From the NCBI RefSeq assembly GCF_023656565.1, contig NZ_JAMOKG010000001.1, positions 254,456 to 318,455 on the forward strand: DNA of 64,000 nt, read 5' to 3'. The first letter of the stretch is position 1, and every line of letters starts with the position of its first letter. This DNA comes from Flavobacterium tyrosinilyticum. GTDB taxonomy: Bacteria; Bacteroidota; Bacteroidia; Flavobacteriales; Flavobacteriaceae. Shown in pieces: positions 8,147 to 15,888 of the stretch. The position numbers and the translations under genes were made by a program. The notes under the pieces are model-generated. The model searched no databases, was not told the origin of the DNA, and saw only the letters and a program-made list of their open reading frames with translations.

Positions 8147-8776
8147 ATGATTAAAGTATGTCTAGCAGACAATCATCCTGTGACGCACTTTGGCGTTAAG
8201 TCTTATTTTAAAGACCACGATCAAATTTCAATTGTTGCCAACGTAGGCAATTTTTCAATGGTTAGAGATATTCTTCAAACGAAGGAGATCGACATTTTAA
8301 TTCTAGATTTAGAGTTAGAAGGTCTTTCAAGCATCTTTGAAATTAAATCTATCTTAAAAAATTTCCCAAAAACAAAAATTGTTATTTTCAGTGATCTTGC
8401 TGAGCAAATGTACGCTCCAAACGCAATTAAAGCAGGAGTTTCTGGGTATGTACACAAAACAGAAAAACTTGAAACATTAGGTCATTCTATTATTAAAGTA
8501 CACGAAGGAAAAATTATCATCAACGAAACAGTACGTAAAAACATGGCACTTATTGCGAAACAAAGCAAAAGTGAGCGTCTGTACAGAAAACTTTCTAACC
8601 GCGAAATCGAGGTTTTACGTTATTTAAGCGATGGTAAGAAAAACAATGAAATCTCTAAAATCTTAAATCTGAACGAAAAAACAATCAGTACTTACAAACT
8701 GAGATTATTAACAAAATTAAATGTTACTAATCTTGTTGACTTAGTGAACAAAGCTAAGACTTTAGAAATTATTTAA
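8147..8776 (+). CDS. NarL/LuxR-family response regulator
   Basis: 209 residues. The N-terminal receiver domain (about 1-120) has acidic residue Asp8, phospho-acceptor Asp54 in ILDLELEG, and a Lys near 106 in SGYVHKTEK. The C-terminal LuxR-type helix-turn-helix (about 145-205) has LSNREIEVLRYLSDGKKNNEI and LNEKTISTYKLRLLTKL. All phosphorylation residues are present, so it should be kinase-controlled, yet no histidine kinase is encoded nearby: an orphan regulator whose partner lies elsewhere. A hairpin terminator (8819-8860) follows. The target genes are unknown. Confidence 0.93.
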   Translation: MIKVCLADNHPVTHFGVKSYFKDHDQISIVANVGNFSMVRDILQTKEIDILILDLELEGLSSIFEIKSILKNFPKTKIVIFSDLAEQMYAPNAIKAGVSGYVHKTEKLETLGHSIIKVHEGKIIINETVRKNMALIAKQSKSERLYRKLSNREIEVLRYLSDGKKNNEISKILNLNEKTISTYKLRLLTKLNVTNLVDLVNKAKTLEII

Positions 8777-8818
8777 TCAAGTCGAAAATCTTAGCCTTTT
8801 AAGAGAATCGAAAATTAT

Positions 8819-8860
8819 AAAACTCTATCTATTTTGAATTATCAAATTAGATAGAGTTTT
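8819..8860. terminator. Bidirectional terminator between response regulator and dnaG
   Basis: 13-bp stem AAAACTCTATCTA / TAGATAGAGTTTT followed by T-rich sequence, between convergent genes. Confidence 0.85.
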
Positions 8861-8865
8861 TTCTT

Positions 8866-10938
8866 TTAGTGATAAGGCACTACTACTCGCCCTAATTTTT
8901 TCGAAAAGTTATTCAGCAATTTAGAATAATCGATCACCATACTCAAAACTTCTGAATTATCTTCCTGCGGATCGGTTAAAAGAGAATTCTTTAATTCTGC
9001 AATAATTCCAGATACCAAATACCATCTCATAGAAAATATCGTATCTGAAACATTCTGCTCAATGGTTTCACTTTTATGTTTTGGGTAAATATTCTGCCCT
9101 TCCCAATTATGAATGGTTAATCGTTCATCTTCCATCAAAATATTGGTTACTTCCTGAGCAAAATCAGGTTCTAAATGCATCAAATATTTATCTAAACTAA
9201 ATGTTTCATTCTGATTATAAAAATCAATGATGTTCGTGTAAATATTCTGAAACAAAATATTAGACAACTGCACCTCATCTTCTTGAAGACTTAGATATAT
9301 TTTTTCGAATACCTTATATTGTCTTTTTTCTGAAACTTCTTTTACATTTCCTTCTTCATCTGCCCTCAAAAAAACATCTTCAAAATTTTCTACTACACTT
9401 CCGTACAATAGTAAAATCTCAATGACTTTTCTTTCGAAACCATATAAAATATCTACTTTTTGATTTTGTTCTTGCGGAAAATATCCTGGATCTCCCGGAT
9501 AATCGTAACCTTCGGGCGGGCCAGTTCTTGGATCTTCTGGGTCTCCTCCTGAAAATGAACCTGCTTGCGGAGGCTGATTTCTGACTACCTCAAAAGGCCT
9601 TTGTTCCTGTTTCTGCTTTTTATTAGCGTCTGCTATATCTTTCTGAATCAGCTGCGCCAAAGTACTCGTCAAAACCTGCTCCGAAATATCCATGATTCGA
9701 GCACATTCCTGAATATAAACTTCACGCTGAATACGGTCTGGAATTTTAGAAATACTCGTAACCATATCGCGAATTAGATCTGCCTTTTTTATGGGGTCAT
9801 TCTTAGCTTCGCCCATTAAAATCGAAGCCTTAAATTGTATAAAATCTTTACTGTTGTTTTCTAGATACGCAACTAAATCGTCATGAGAATTTTTACGCGC
9901 AAAACTGTCCGGATCTTCTCCCTGAGGAAAAGAACAAACACGAACATTCATACCTTCTTCCAAAATCAAATCAATTCCTCGAATGGCCGCTCGTAAACCA
10001 GCCGCATCTCCATCAAAAAGAACGGTGATATTTCTAGTTAGACGATTGATCAAACGAATCTGATCTGGCGTTAATGCAGTTCCCGAAGATGCCACAACAT
10101 TTTCTATTCCTGCTTGGCTAAACTGAATAACATCGGTATAACCTTCAACCAAATAACAGTTATTTTGTTTGGCTATAGATTGTTTGGCATGATAAATTCC
10201 GTAAAGAACCTTACTTTTATGGTAAATATCACTTTCAGGCGAATTGAGGTATTTTGCCGCTTTTTTATCATTCGTTAAAATACGCCCTCCAAAACCTAAA
10301 ACACGACCCGACATACTTTGAATCGGGAACATTACACGCCCTTTAAATCGGTCAAATGGTCGATCTTCTCTCGGAATTGTCAAACCTGTACTTTCTAGAA
10401 ATTCTAATTTATATCCTTTCCCTAAGGCTTCTTTCGTCAAAGCATCCCAAGTTTCTGGAGAATATCCTAAATTGAATTTTTTAATGGTTTCATTCGTAAA
10501 TCCTCTTTCTTTAAAATACGATAAACCAATTGCTTTTCCTTCTTCAGAATTAACCAAAACATCCTGAAAATACTTAGCAGCAAATTCAGAAACCAAATAC
10601 ATACTTTCACGAAGATCTGTATTGGCTTTTTCTGCTTCAGTCTGCTCCGTTTCTTCAATTTCGATATTGTATTTTTTAGCTAAATAGCGAATGGCTTCTG
10701 GATAAGTAAATTGTGAATGTTCCATTAAAAATTTAACAGAGTTTCCGCCTTTTCCGGTACTAAAATCTTTCCAGATTCCTTTTGCCGGAGAAACCATGAA
10801 CGAAGGAGAGCGCTCGTCTGAGAACGGACTCAGCCCTTTAAAATTACTTCCTGCACGCTTCAAATTCACAAAATCGCCAATAACCTCCTCTACTCGAGCA
10901 GTTTCAAAAACAGAATCAATGGTGGTTTGTGAAATCAA
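8866..10938 (-). CDS. dnaG: DNA primase DnaG with degenerate zinc-binding domain
   Basis: 690-residue primase making RNA primers at the fork. Domains: N-terminal CHC2-type domain (about 1-95), TOPRIM core (about 255-345) with VEGYTDVIQ and LFDGDAAG metal-binding motifs, a Pro/Gly-rich linker near 450-485, and a C-terminal helicase-interaction domain. Odd: the four zinc ligands are all replaced. Where the classic motif is C-P-F-H ... C-F-x-C, this reads S-P-F-S ... D-F-S-T (Ser37, Ser40, Asp58, Thr61), while the surrounding framework (ERSPSFMVSP, GKGGN) is intact. The fold is probably kept without zinc. From memory this is lineage-typical for Flavobacteriia rather than a defect of this copy. 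Confidence 0.95.
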   Translation of the reverse strand: MISQTTIDSVFETARVEEVIGDFVNLKRAGSNFKGLSPFSDERSPSFMVSPAKGIWKDFSTGKGGNSVKFLMEHSQFTYPEAIRYLAKKYNIEIEETEQTEAEKANTDLRESMYLVSEFAAKYFQDVLVNSEEGKAIGLSYFKERGFTNETIKKFNLGYSPETWDALTKEALGKGYKLEFLESTGLTIPREDRPFDRFKGRVMFPIQSMSGRVLGFGGRILTNDKKAAKYLNSPESDIYHKSKVLYGIYHAKQSIAKQNNCYLVEGYTDVIQFSQAGIENVVASSGTALTPDQIRLINRLTRNITVLFDGDAAGLRAAIRGIDLILEEGMNVRVCSFPQGEDPDSFARKNSHDDLVAYLENNSKDFIQFKASILMGEAKNDPIKKADLIRDMVTSISKIPDRIQREVYIQECARIMDISEQVLTSTLAQLIQKDIADANKKQKQEQRPFEVVRNQPPQAGSFSGGDPEDPRTGPPEGYDYPGDPGYFPQEQNQKVDILYGFERKVIEILLLYGSVVENFEDVFLRADEEGNVKEVSEKRQYKVFEKIYLSLQEDEVQLSNILFQNIYTNIIDFYNQNETFSLDKYLMHLEPDFAQEVTNILMEDERLTIHNWEGQNIYPKHKSETIEQNVSDTIFSMRWYLVSGIIAELKNSLLTDPQEDNSEVLSMVIDYSKLLNNFSKKLGRVVVPYH

Positions 10939-10969
10939 AGTGTATTAAATTTTAGAAGTTGAGAGCTTG

Positions 10970-10977
10970 CAAAAATA
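10970..10977 (-). promoter_or_regulatory. Putative -7 element of dnaG
   Basis: The minus strand reads TATTTTTG, a perfect TAnnTTTG, 32 bases before the dnaG start codon. Confidence 0.5.
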
Positions 10978-11015
10978 CGTAAATCTTGTTGGAATTCTAA
11001 TCATTTTTAAATCAA

Positions 11016-11043
11016 AAAAAGCATCTCTGTTGAGATGCTTTTT
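11016..11043 (-). terminator. Terminator of the barrel-protein gene
   Basis: Stem AAAAAGCATCTC / GAGATGCTTTTT (12 bp) with a 4-base loop, directly after the stop of the gene ending at 11068 and before the dnaG promoter. Confidence 0.8.
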
Positions 11044-11067
11044 CCACTAACTAAACGACCAATACTT

Positions 11068-12096
11068 TTAGTTTAAATCTACGCGAAGTCCTAACGATAT
11101 ATTATTCTCTTTTACTAGATTATTTTGAAATAATGGATTTAAATCATACTTACAATACAAACTCAATTCTCTATATCCGATATAGGAGCTCAAACCATAA
11201 ATGAAATTATTTACATTGTAATCGCCTTTTATTGTGGTTTTATATTTTAAATCTTCTTCTTCAAATTTTAATATCTGTTTTGATTTTACGTTGATTCCTG
11301 CATAACCCCCAATACCAAAACGGAAACTTTTATGAGTTTTAAAATACGTTTTCCCGTCACGTTCTATTGGTCTCGTAAAATCAAATTCTAAATGCACTGG
11401 CGCTACCAAATACACATTTCTGAAACGAGATTCGGTCAAATGCACTTGGTTTTCTACTAGATTGGTCTGTTCTCCATCTACGACAAAACTTCTGTTACTT
11501 GTTGGACGTATATTATTATACATTAACGAAAGTCCATATTTTGCATGAAGCAGATTGTCATTTTTCATTAATCTTGAATTATAGGTTAAACCCCATTCGT
11601 AAAAATGCGATCCCATAAATTTATAATTTGAATCCTGAAGCTTTCCATCTGCCAGCATATTATTTAAACCCATCGCAAATACAAATTGAGACGTAGTTCT
11701 TTTTTCGCTACGAATAGAATCTTTATGATGGCTATATGACTTCCAGCGAATCATGTAGATTTTTGCAGAATCTTCTTTTATTTTCCCATCTACTTTTTTC
11801 TGAACTAAATCGTTTAGTTCATTTTGAGCCATAGTAATTTTTTCCTCCATAATTACAGCTCTTACCTCTGCCAATTCTTTTTTACGTTTTTCAGCCTGTT
11901 CCTGAGTAATTTTTCCTTCAGATAACTGAACATTTACTGCTTCAACTTCTTCTTTTAAAGCTTCTTTTTCTTCTTTTGTAATTTTCTCGATTTTATTGGC
12001 AATTGCTTTTGCTTTTGCTTCAAAGGTTTCCTGCCCTACTACTTTACTTACTACTAAAAAGAAGAAAAGTATAAGGTAAATGGTAAAATTTCTCAT
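11068..12096 (-). CDS. Secreted protein with coiled coil and predicted outer-membrane barrel domain
   Basis: 342 residues. A signal peptide ends near ...VVSKVVGQ (about residue 22). Next comes a highly charged Lys/Glu helical segment (about 25-130) with heptad character, then a beta-rich domain (about 135-342) with alternating aromatic strands and a C-terminal strand ending GLRVDLN, as in outer-membrane barrels. I do not recognise a named family. It lies downstream of the ECF sigma and putative anti-sigma genes on the same strand, which suggests it belongs to the same envelope-sensing module. The 164-base gap to that pair leaves room for its own promoter. Confidence 0.65.
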   Translation of the reverse strand: MRNFTIYLILFFFLVVSKVVGQETFEAKAKAIANKIEKITKEEKEALKEEVEAVNVQLSEGKITQEQAEKRKKELAEVRAVIMEEKITMAQNELNDLVQKKVDGKIKEDSAKIYMIRWKSYSHHKDSIRSEKRTTSQFVFAMGLNNMLADGKLQDSNYKFMGSHFYEWGLTYNSRLMKNDNLLHAKYGLSLMYNNIRPTSNRSFVVDGEQTNLVENQVHLTESRFRNVYLVAPVHLEFDFTRPIERDGKTYFKTHKSFRFGIGGYAGINVKSKQILKFEEEDLKYKTTIKGDYNVNNFIYGLSSYIGYRELSLYCKYDLNPLFQNNLVKENNISLGLRVDLN

Positions 12097-12171
12097 GATT
12101 GATTGGTTTTTAAATGATTGATTGATGATGATTAATTGTTAATATAAATTGTAAATGTTGATTCTTTTATT

Positions 12172-12243
12172 CCATCTCCAGCGGATTAAAACCCTGCGCT
12201 ACAATACGGATCGTTCCTTCTGGAATACAATCTATCTTCTTTA
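12172..12243 (-). pseudogene. Possible gene remnant or very short peptide frame
   Basis: After the putative anti-sigma stop, the minus strand holds a stop-free stretch encoding roughly KIDCIPEGTIRIVAQGF and a few more residues before TAA. The composition looks coding, but there is no ATG, GTG or TTG in frame after the previous stop. It could be the tail of a decayed gene. Weak evidence only. Confidence 0.25.
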
Positions 12244-12260
12244 TTCTATGCTCTTAATTC

Positions 12261-12995
12261 TCACTCTTGTTGATTTCTATTAGACAAAGCGACTTTTACT
12301 TCCTGAAGGTTTTTGTTTACTTTAGTAATTACTTTTTCTCTAAATGAAAGCTCTAATTCGCCGTCGACTTGATTCAATAAATCGTTGGCATTGATTTTTA
12401 CTTTTGCTTTTTTAACGCCACTTTCTGCCAGAACTTTATTTTCTGCTGTTTGCAATAATTGATCAACATTTTCTTTTTTAGGATTCTCTGGAATTACGGT
12501 TTGATTGTTTGTTAATTGTTTTTCTTGATTGTTTTTGATGATTGAAGACTCCGCTATTTGATTTGATTTATTTTGAGTGATTTTATTTGAAATTTGTCCC
12601 GAAACTTTGGGATTGTTTTTTTTGTTTTTGTTTACTGTTTCTTCCGAAGTTTTTTCGGCAATTGCAGTTTCCGTTTTCACTGAATCAGCAGTATTTAAAA
12701 TAGGTTCTGTTAGTGATTCTTTCTCGGTTTCAGTTTCTTTTTCTTTTTCAACAATTACCGTTTCTGGCGTTTTAGCTGCATTTTTATTTTGATTGAAAAA
12801 CAGCATTCCAACCAATAAAAACCCGATGAAACTTGCTGCGATATACAACCATTTTCTTTTTGATTTTTTTTCTGGTTTTTTCTCTTCTGCCACACTCAAC
12901 ATCGCATCCAATCGATCCCAGGCTTTGTTGCTTGGTTCAATTTCGCGTTGATTTAGTTTTTCACGGAAATCCTTTTCAAAATTATTCGGTTCCAT
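12261..12995 (-). CDS. Putative membrane anti-sigma factor
   Basis: 244 residues: an N-terminal cytoplasmic part with the block LNQREIEPSNKAWDRLDAML (about 14-33) common in Bacteroidota genes placed after ECF sigma factors, one transmembrane helix (about 49-66), and a long low-complexity extracytoplasmic tail rich in Lys, Glu, Asn, Thr and Gln. Its start overlaps the sigma-factor end by 14 bases, so the two are co-translated. The role is inferred from topology and neighbour: holding the sigma factor at the membrane until an envelope signal arrives. I see no zinc-binding anti-sigma motif, so it is not of the classic ZAS type. Confidence 0.65.
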   Translation of the reverse strand: MEPNNFEKDFREKLNQREIEPSNKAWDRLDAMLSVAEEKKPEKKSKRKWLYIAASFIGFLLVGMLFFNQNKNAAKTPETVIVEKEKETETEKESLTEPILNTADSVKTETAIAEKTSEETVNKNKKNNPKVSGQISNKITQNKSNQIAESSIIKNNQEKQLTNNQTVIPENPKKENVDQLLQTAENKVLAESGVKKAKVKINANDLLNQVDGELELSFREKVITKVNKNLQEVKVALSNRNQQE

Positions 12996-13542
12996 TATCT
13001 TGTTTTTTTAAAATAGTAATTTGTGTTTGCAGCATTTTTCTAGCGTGCGATAATTGCGATTTCGATGTTCCTTCATTAATTCCTAACATCTTGGCAATTT
13101 CATTGTGTTTGTAACCTTCAATTGCATATAAATTGAAAACCATTTTATAGCCGTTGGGCAAAGCATCAATTAAATACTGAATCTGTTCTACGGTAAATTG
13201 GCTATCTATTTCATTAAAGCTTTCTTCTACAAAAAATTCATCTTCGGCAAATTTTACCTTTTTCTGAACTCTTAAATACGAAATGCATTCGTTAACCATA
13301 ATTCGGCGGATCCAGCCTTCAAAACTTCCTTTGTGTTCAAACTTGCTTAAATTGGTAAAAACTTTCATGAAAGCCGTTATCATTACATCTTCTGCCAATT
13401 GAATGTCTTTTATATATTGACGACACACACTTAACATTTTAGAAGAAAACTTGCTATAAATCTGCTGCTGTGCCTGACGATTGTTCTCGGCAGCCAGCTT
13501 TATGATTTTGGTTTCTTCTTGATGTAACTGGATAATTTTCAT
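12982..13542 (-). CDS. ECF-family RNA polymerase sigma factor
   Basis: 186 residues with sigma70 region 2 (about 25-95: core-binding and -10 recognition helices, ending GSFEGWIRRIMVNECISYLR) and region 4 (about 125-175) with the helix-turn-helix GYKHNEIAKMLGINEGTSKS. There is no region 1 or 3, typical of extracytoplasmic-function sigma factors. It is encoded just before and overlapping a putative membrane anti-sigma factor. No consensus TAnnTTTG box is seen upstream (13543-13735), which would fit autoregulation from a sigma-specific promoter, but I cannot identify that promoter by eye. Confidence 0.92.
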   Translation of the reverse strand: MKIIQLHQEETKIIKLAAENNRQAQQQIYSKFSSKMLSVCRQYIKDIQLAEDVMITAFMKVFTNLSKFEHKGSFEGWIRRIMVNECISYLRVQKKVKFAEDEFFVEESFNEIDSQFTVEQIQYLIDALPNGYKMVFNLYAIEGYKHNEIAKMLGINEGTSKSQLSHARKMLQTQITILKKQDNGTE

Positions 13543-13735
13543 TAATAAGCTTTTCGGTTTTGGTTTTAGAAACAGACTTCTATTAGCATAGACGATTGTC
13601 GATTTGAAATGGTTGCATGGAGTTAAAAAAAAATCAAATTTTTAAATTCCAACATATAACAATACATAACTGATTTACAACAAAGTAAATCAATTATCTA
13701 ATTGACAAATTTTCTGATTATCTAATTTAAAAAGA

Positions 13736-14713
13736 TTATTTCTTTCTCTCAATAACGTAGTTGACCATCAAAGTCAAAGCGTCTTTGTATTCTGAATCTT
13801 CGAAGTTTTGAAGTAATGCAAGTGCTTCTTGCTGAAATTCGACCATTTTATTTTCGGCGTAAGCCAAACCATTATTATTTTTTACAAAGGCAATAACTTC
13901 TTTTACGCGTTTTTTGTCTTTGTTGTGGTTTTTGATGGAGTTTATCAGCCACTTTTTTTCTTGTGGAGTACAAGTATTTAAAACGTGAATTAAAGGCAAA
14001 GTCATTTTTTGCTCTTTAATATCTATTCCGGTTGGTTTTCCGATGGCTTCTTCGCTGTAATCAAATAAATCGTCTTTGATTTGAAATGCCATTCCGATCA
14101 ATTCACCGAATTTGCGCATGTTTTCTACCTGAGCATCATCTTCGATTACGGCTTTCGCGCCAAGCGCACAACAAGCAGCAATAAGCGTTGCGGTTTTTTT
14201 TCTGATGATTTCGTAGTAAACATCTTCCGTGATATCAAGTCTTCTTGCCTTTTCTATTTGAAGTAATTCTCCTTCGCTCATTTCGCGAACGGCTACAGAA
14301 ATAATTCTCAATAAATCGAAATCGCCATTATCTATAGAAAGCAATAAACCTTTAGACAATAAATAATCTCCAACCAAAACGGCAATTTTATTTTTCCAAA
14401 GCGCATTGATTGAGAAAAATCCGCGACGGCGATTACTATCATCTACCACATCATCGTGTACCAAAGTTGCCGTGTGAATAAGTTCTATTACCGAAGCTCC
14501 GCGATAGGTTCTTTCGTTTACAGTACCTCCAGAAACCATTTTTGCAGTAAGAAAAACAAACATCGGACGCATTTGTTTTCCCTTGCGGTTTACGATATAA
14601 TAAGTGATTCGATTTAGCAACGCAACCTTTGAAGTCATCGATTCATGGAACTTTTTCTCGAAAAGTTCCATCTCGGTAAAAATAGGCTGCTTTATTTGAG
14701 ACGTAATATTCAT
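13736..14713 (-). CDS. Polyprenyl diphosphate synthase
   Basis: All-alpha trans-prenyltransferase, 325 residues. First aspartate-rich motif HDDVVDDSNRRRG (Asp87, Asp88, Asp91) and second motif KDDLFDY (about 215) bind the Mg-diphosphate; GKQMRP (about 45) binds isopentenyl diphosphate. It extends an allylic diphosphate with isopentenyl units, most likely for the menaquinone side chain or another long-chain quinone; chain length cannot be told from sequence by eye. Monocistronic, with a perfect -7 element at 14722-14729. Confidence 0.92.
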   Translation of the reverse strand: MNITSQIKQPIFTEMELFEKKFHESMTSKVALLNRITYYIVNRKGKQMRPMFVFLTAKMVSGGTVNERTYRGASVIELIHTATLVHDDVVDDSNRRRGFFSINALWKNKIAVLVGDYLLSKGLLLSIDNGDFDLLRIISVAVREMSEGELLQIEKARRLDITEDVYYEIIRKKTATLIAACCALGAKAVIEDDAQVENMRKFGELIGMAFQIKDDLFDYSEEAIGKPTGIDIKEQKMTLPLIHVLNTCTPQEKKWLINSIKNHNKDKKRVKEVIAFVKNNNGLAYAENKMVEFQQEALALLQNFEDSEYKDALTLMVNYVIERKK

Positions 14714-14721
14714 TTAGATTC

Positions 14722-14729
14722 CAAATATA
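14722..14729 (-). promoter_or_regulatory. Putative -7 element of polyprenyl synthase gene
   Basis: The minus strand reads TATATTTG, a perfect TAnnTTTG, 9 bases before the ATG, implying a very short leader. Confidence 0.45.
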
Positions 14730-14875
14730 CTATTTTAAATAAAAATACGTTGTTTATTTTAGGTTAGGATTTAAATATTTTATGTTTTAACCTGAAAAAA
14801 AACGCCAAAAATAGCTCTAACTAATACTGATTTGAATTCATTAAGTTAAAAAAAGAACCTAAAACCATTTTTTTT

Positions 14876-15736
14876 ATGAAAACAAAACTTTTATTAATTA
14901 GTACTTTTATTACTATGTCTTTTTTCATCAGCTGTAATTCTGATGAAAAAACAAATGACGGATCGGGAGCTGCGATTACCAACGAGGAGATTGTAACCAA
15001 TGCTAAAATCGATGCTTCTGTTGAGGATGTTACGGATATTGCTGAAGATCAGTTTAGCTCTCAATTGAATATAAATGCAAAACCAAACGGACCTATAAAA
15101 AAATATCTTCCTAGCTGTGCTACAATCACTACAGTTTTAACCAATAGCACTTGGACAAAAACAGTAGATTTTGGCGTGGAAGGCTGCACTCTTAATAACG
15201 GAAATACAGTAAAAGGTAAAATGGTTGTTTCTTTTTCAAACGATTTTACTTCTTCTACCCAAACCATTAGCTACACTTTTGATGGATTTTATCATAATGG
15301 TAAAAAAATTCAAGGAAGCAAAAGTATTGTGAGAACTATTAAAGAGACCAATTTATTGGTGACAGCACATCCTGTTTCTACAGCTTCTATAGATTTAACC
15401 ATTACGTTTGATGATGGAAAAGTGTATACTAGAAAAGGAACGCTAACAAAAGAAATGACTTCTGGCTATGATACATGGTTTGATTGGGATGATAATGTGT
15501 TTGTGGTTACCGGAAGCGGTTCTACAACTTTCCCGAACGGAGATACTTTTTCGGCAGAAATTACAACTCCTCTAGAGTTTAATGCGTCTTGCAGAAAATC
15601 GATTGCTGTAAAAGGAATCGCTTCTATAACTAAAAATGGCGCTACAGCAACTATTGATTATGGTAGCGGAGAATGCGATACGCTTGTAAAAGTAACAAAA
15701 GACGGCGTTACTGAAGAAGTAGATTTGAAAAAATAA
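14876..15736 (+). CDS. Hypothetical lipoprotein
   Basis: 286 residues. Lipoprotein signal MKTKLLLISTFITMSFFISC with acylated Cys20, followed by a flexible Asn/Asp/Glu-rich linker (SDEKTNDGSG) and a beta-rich domain with repeated Thr- and Gly-rich strands. Four cysteines in the mature part could form two disulfides. Family not recognised. The acidic residues right after Cys20 (NSDEK) resemble the surface-export signal of flavobacterial lipoproteins, so surface exposure is possible. Single gene, closed by a strong hairpin at 15756-15801. Confidence 0.7.
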   Translation: MKTKLLLISTFITMSFFISCNSDEKTNDGSGAAITNEEIVTNAKIDASVEDVTDIAEDQFSSQLNINAKPNGPIKKYLPSCATITTVLTNSTWTKTVDFGVEGCTLNNGNTVKGKMVVSFSNDFTSSTQTISYTFDGFYHNGKKIQGSKSIVRTIKETNLLVTAHPVSTASIDLTITFDDGKVYTRKGTLTKEMTSGYDTWFDWDDNVFVVTGSGSTTFPNGDTFSAEITTPLEFNASCRKSIAVKGIASITKNGATATIDYGSGECDTLVKVTKDGVTEEVDLKK

Positions 15737-15755
15737 GCATCCTTTTTGTCCAAGA

Positions 15756-15801
15756 AAAAAGCATTAAAAACGAAAAATAATTCTTGTTTTTAATGCTTTT
15801 T
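15756..15801 (+). terminator. Terminator after the lipoprotein gene
   Basis: 16-bp stem AAAAAGCATTAAAAAC / GTTTTTAATGCTTTTT with a 14-base loop. Confidence 0.85.
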
Positions 15802-15815
15802 AATTGACCAATCAA

Positions 15816-15885
15816 ATGTCCCGATGGGACATATTCATCATTGTCAATATTTTTTTTGTACCGACCATATACTCCTACGGAGTAT
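15816..15885. repeat. Paired short palindromes at the rlmN 3' end
   Basis: Two 17-base palindromes, ATGTCCCGATGGGACAT (15816-15832) and ATACTCCTACGGAGTAT (15869-15885), each a 7-bp stem with 3-base loop, are separated by a T-rich spacer containing GTACCGACCATAT. The second is followed by a T run. They look like a dispersed intergenic palindromic unit rather than a plain terminator. Confidence 0.55.
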
Positions 15886-15888
15886 TTT

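Noticed and set aside
12096..12140. TGATTGATTG direct repeats upstream of the barrel gene as an operator
   Set aside because: Only two imperfect copies in low-complexity DNA, without any supporting promoter.
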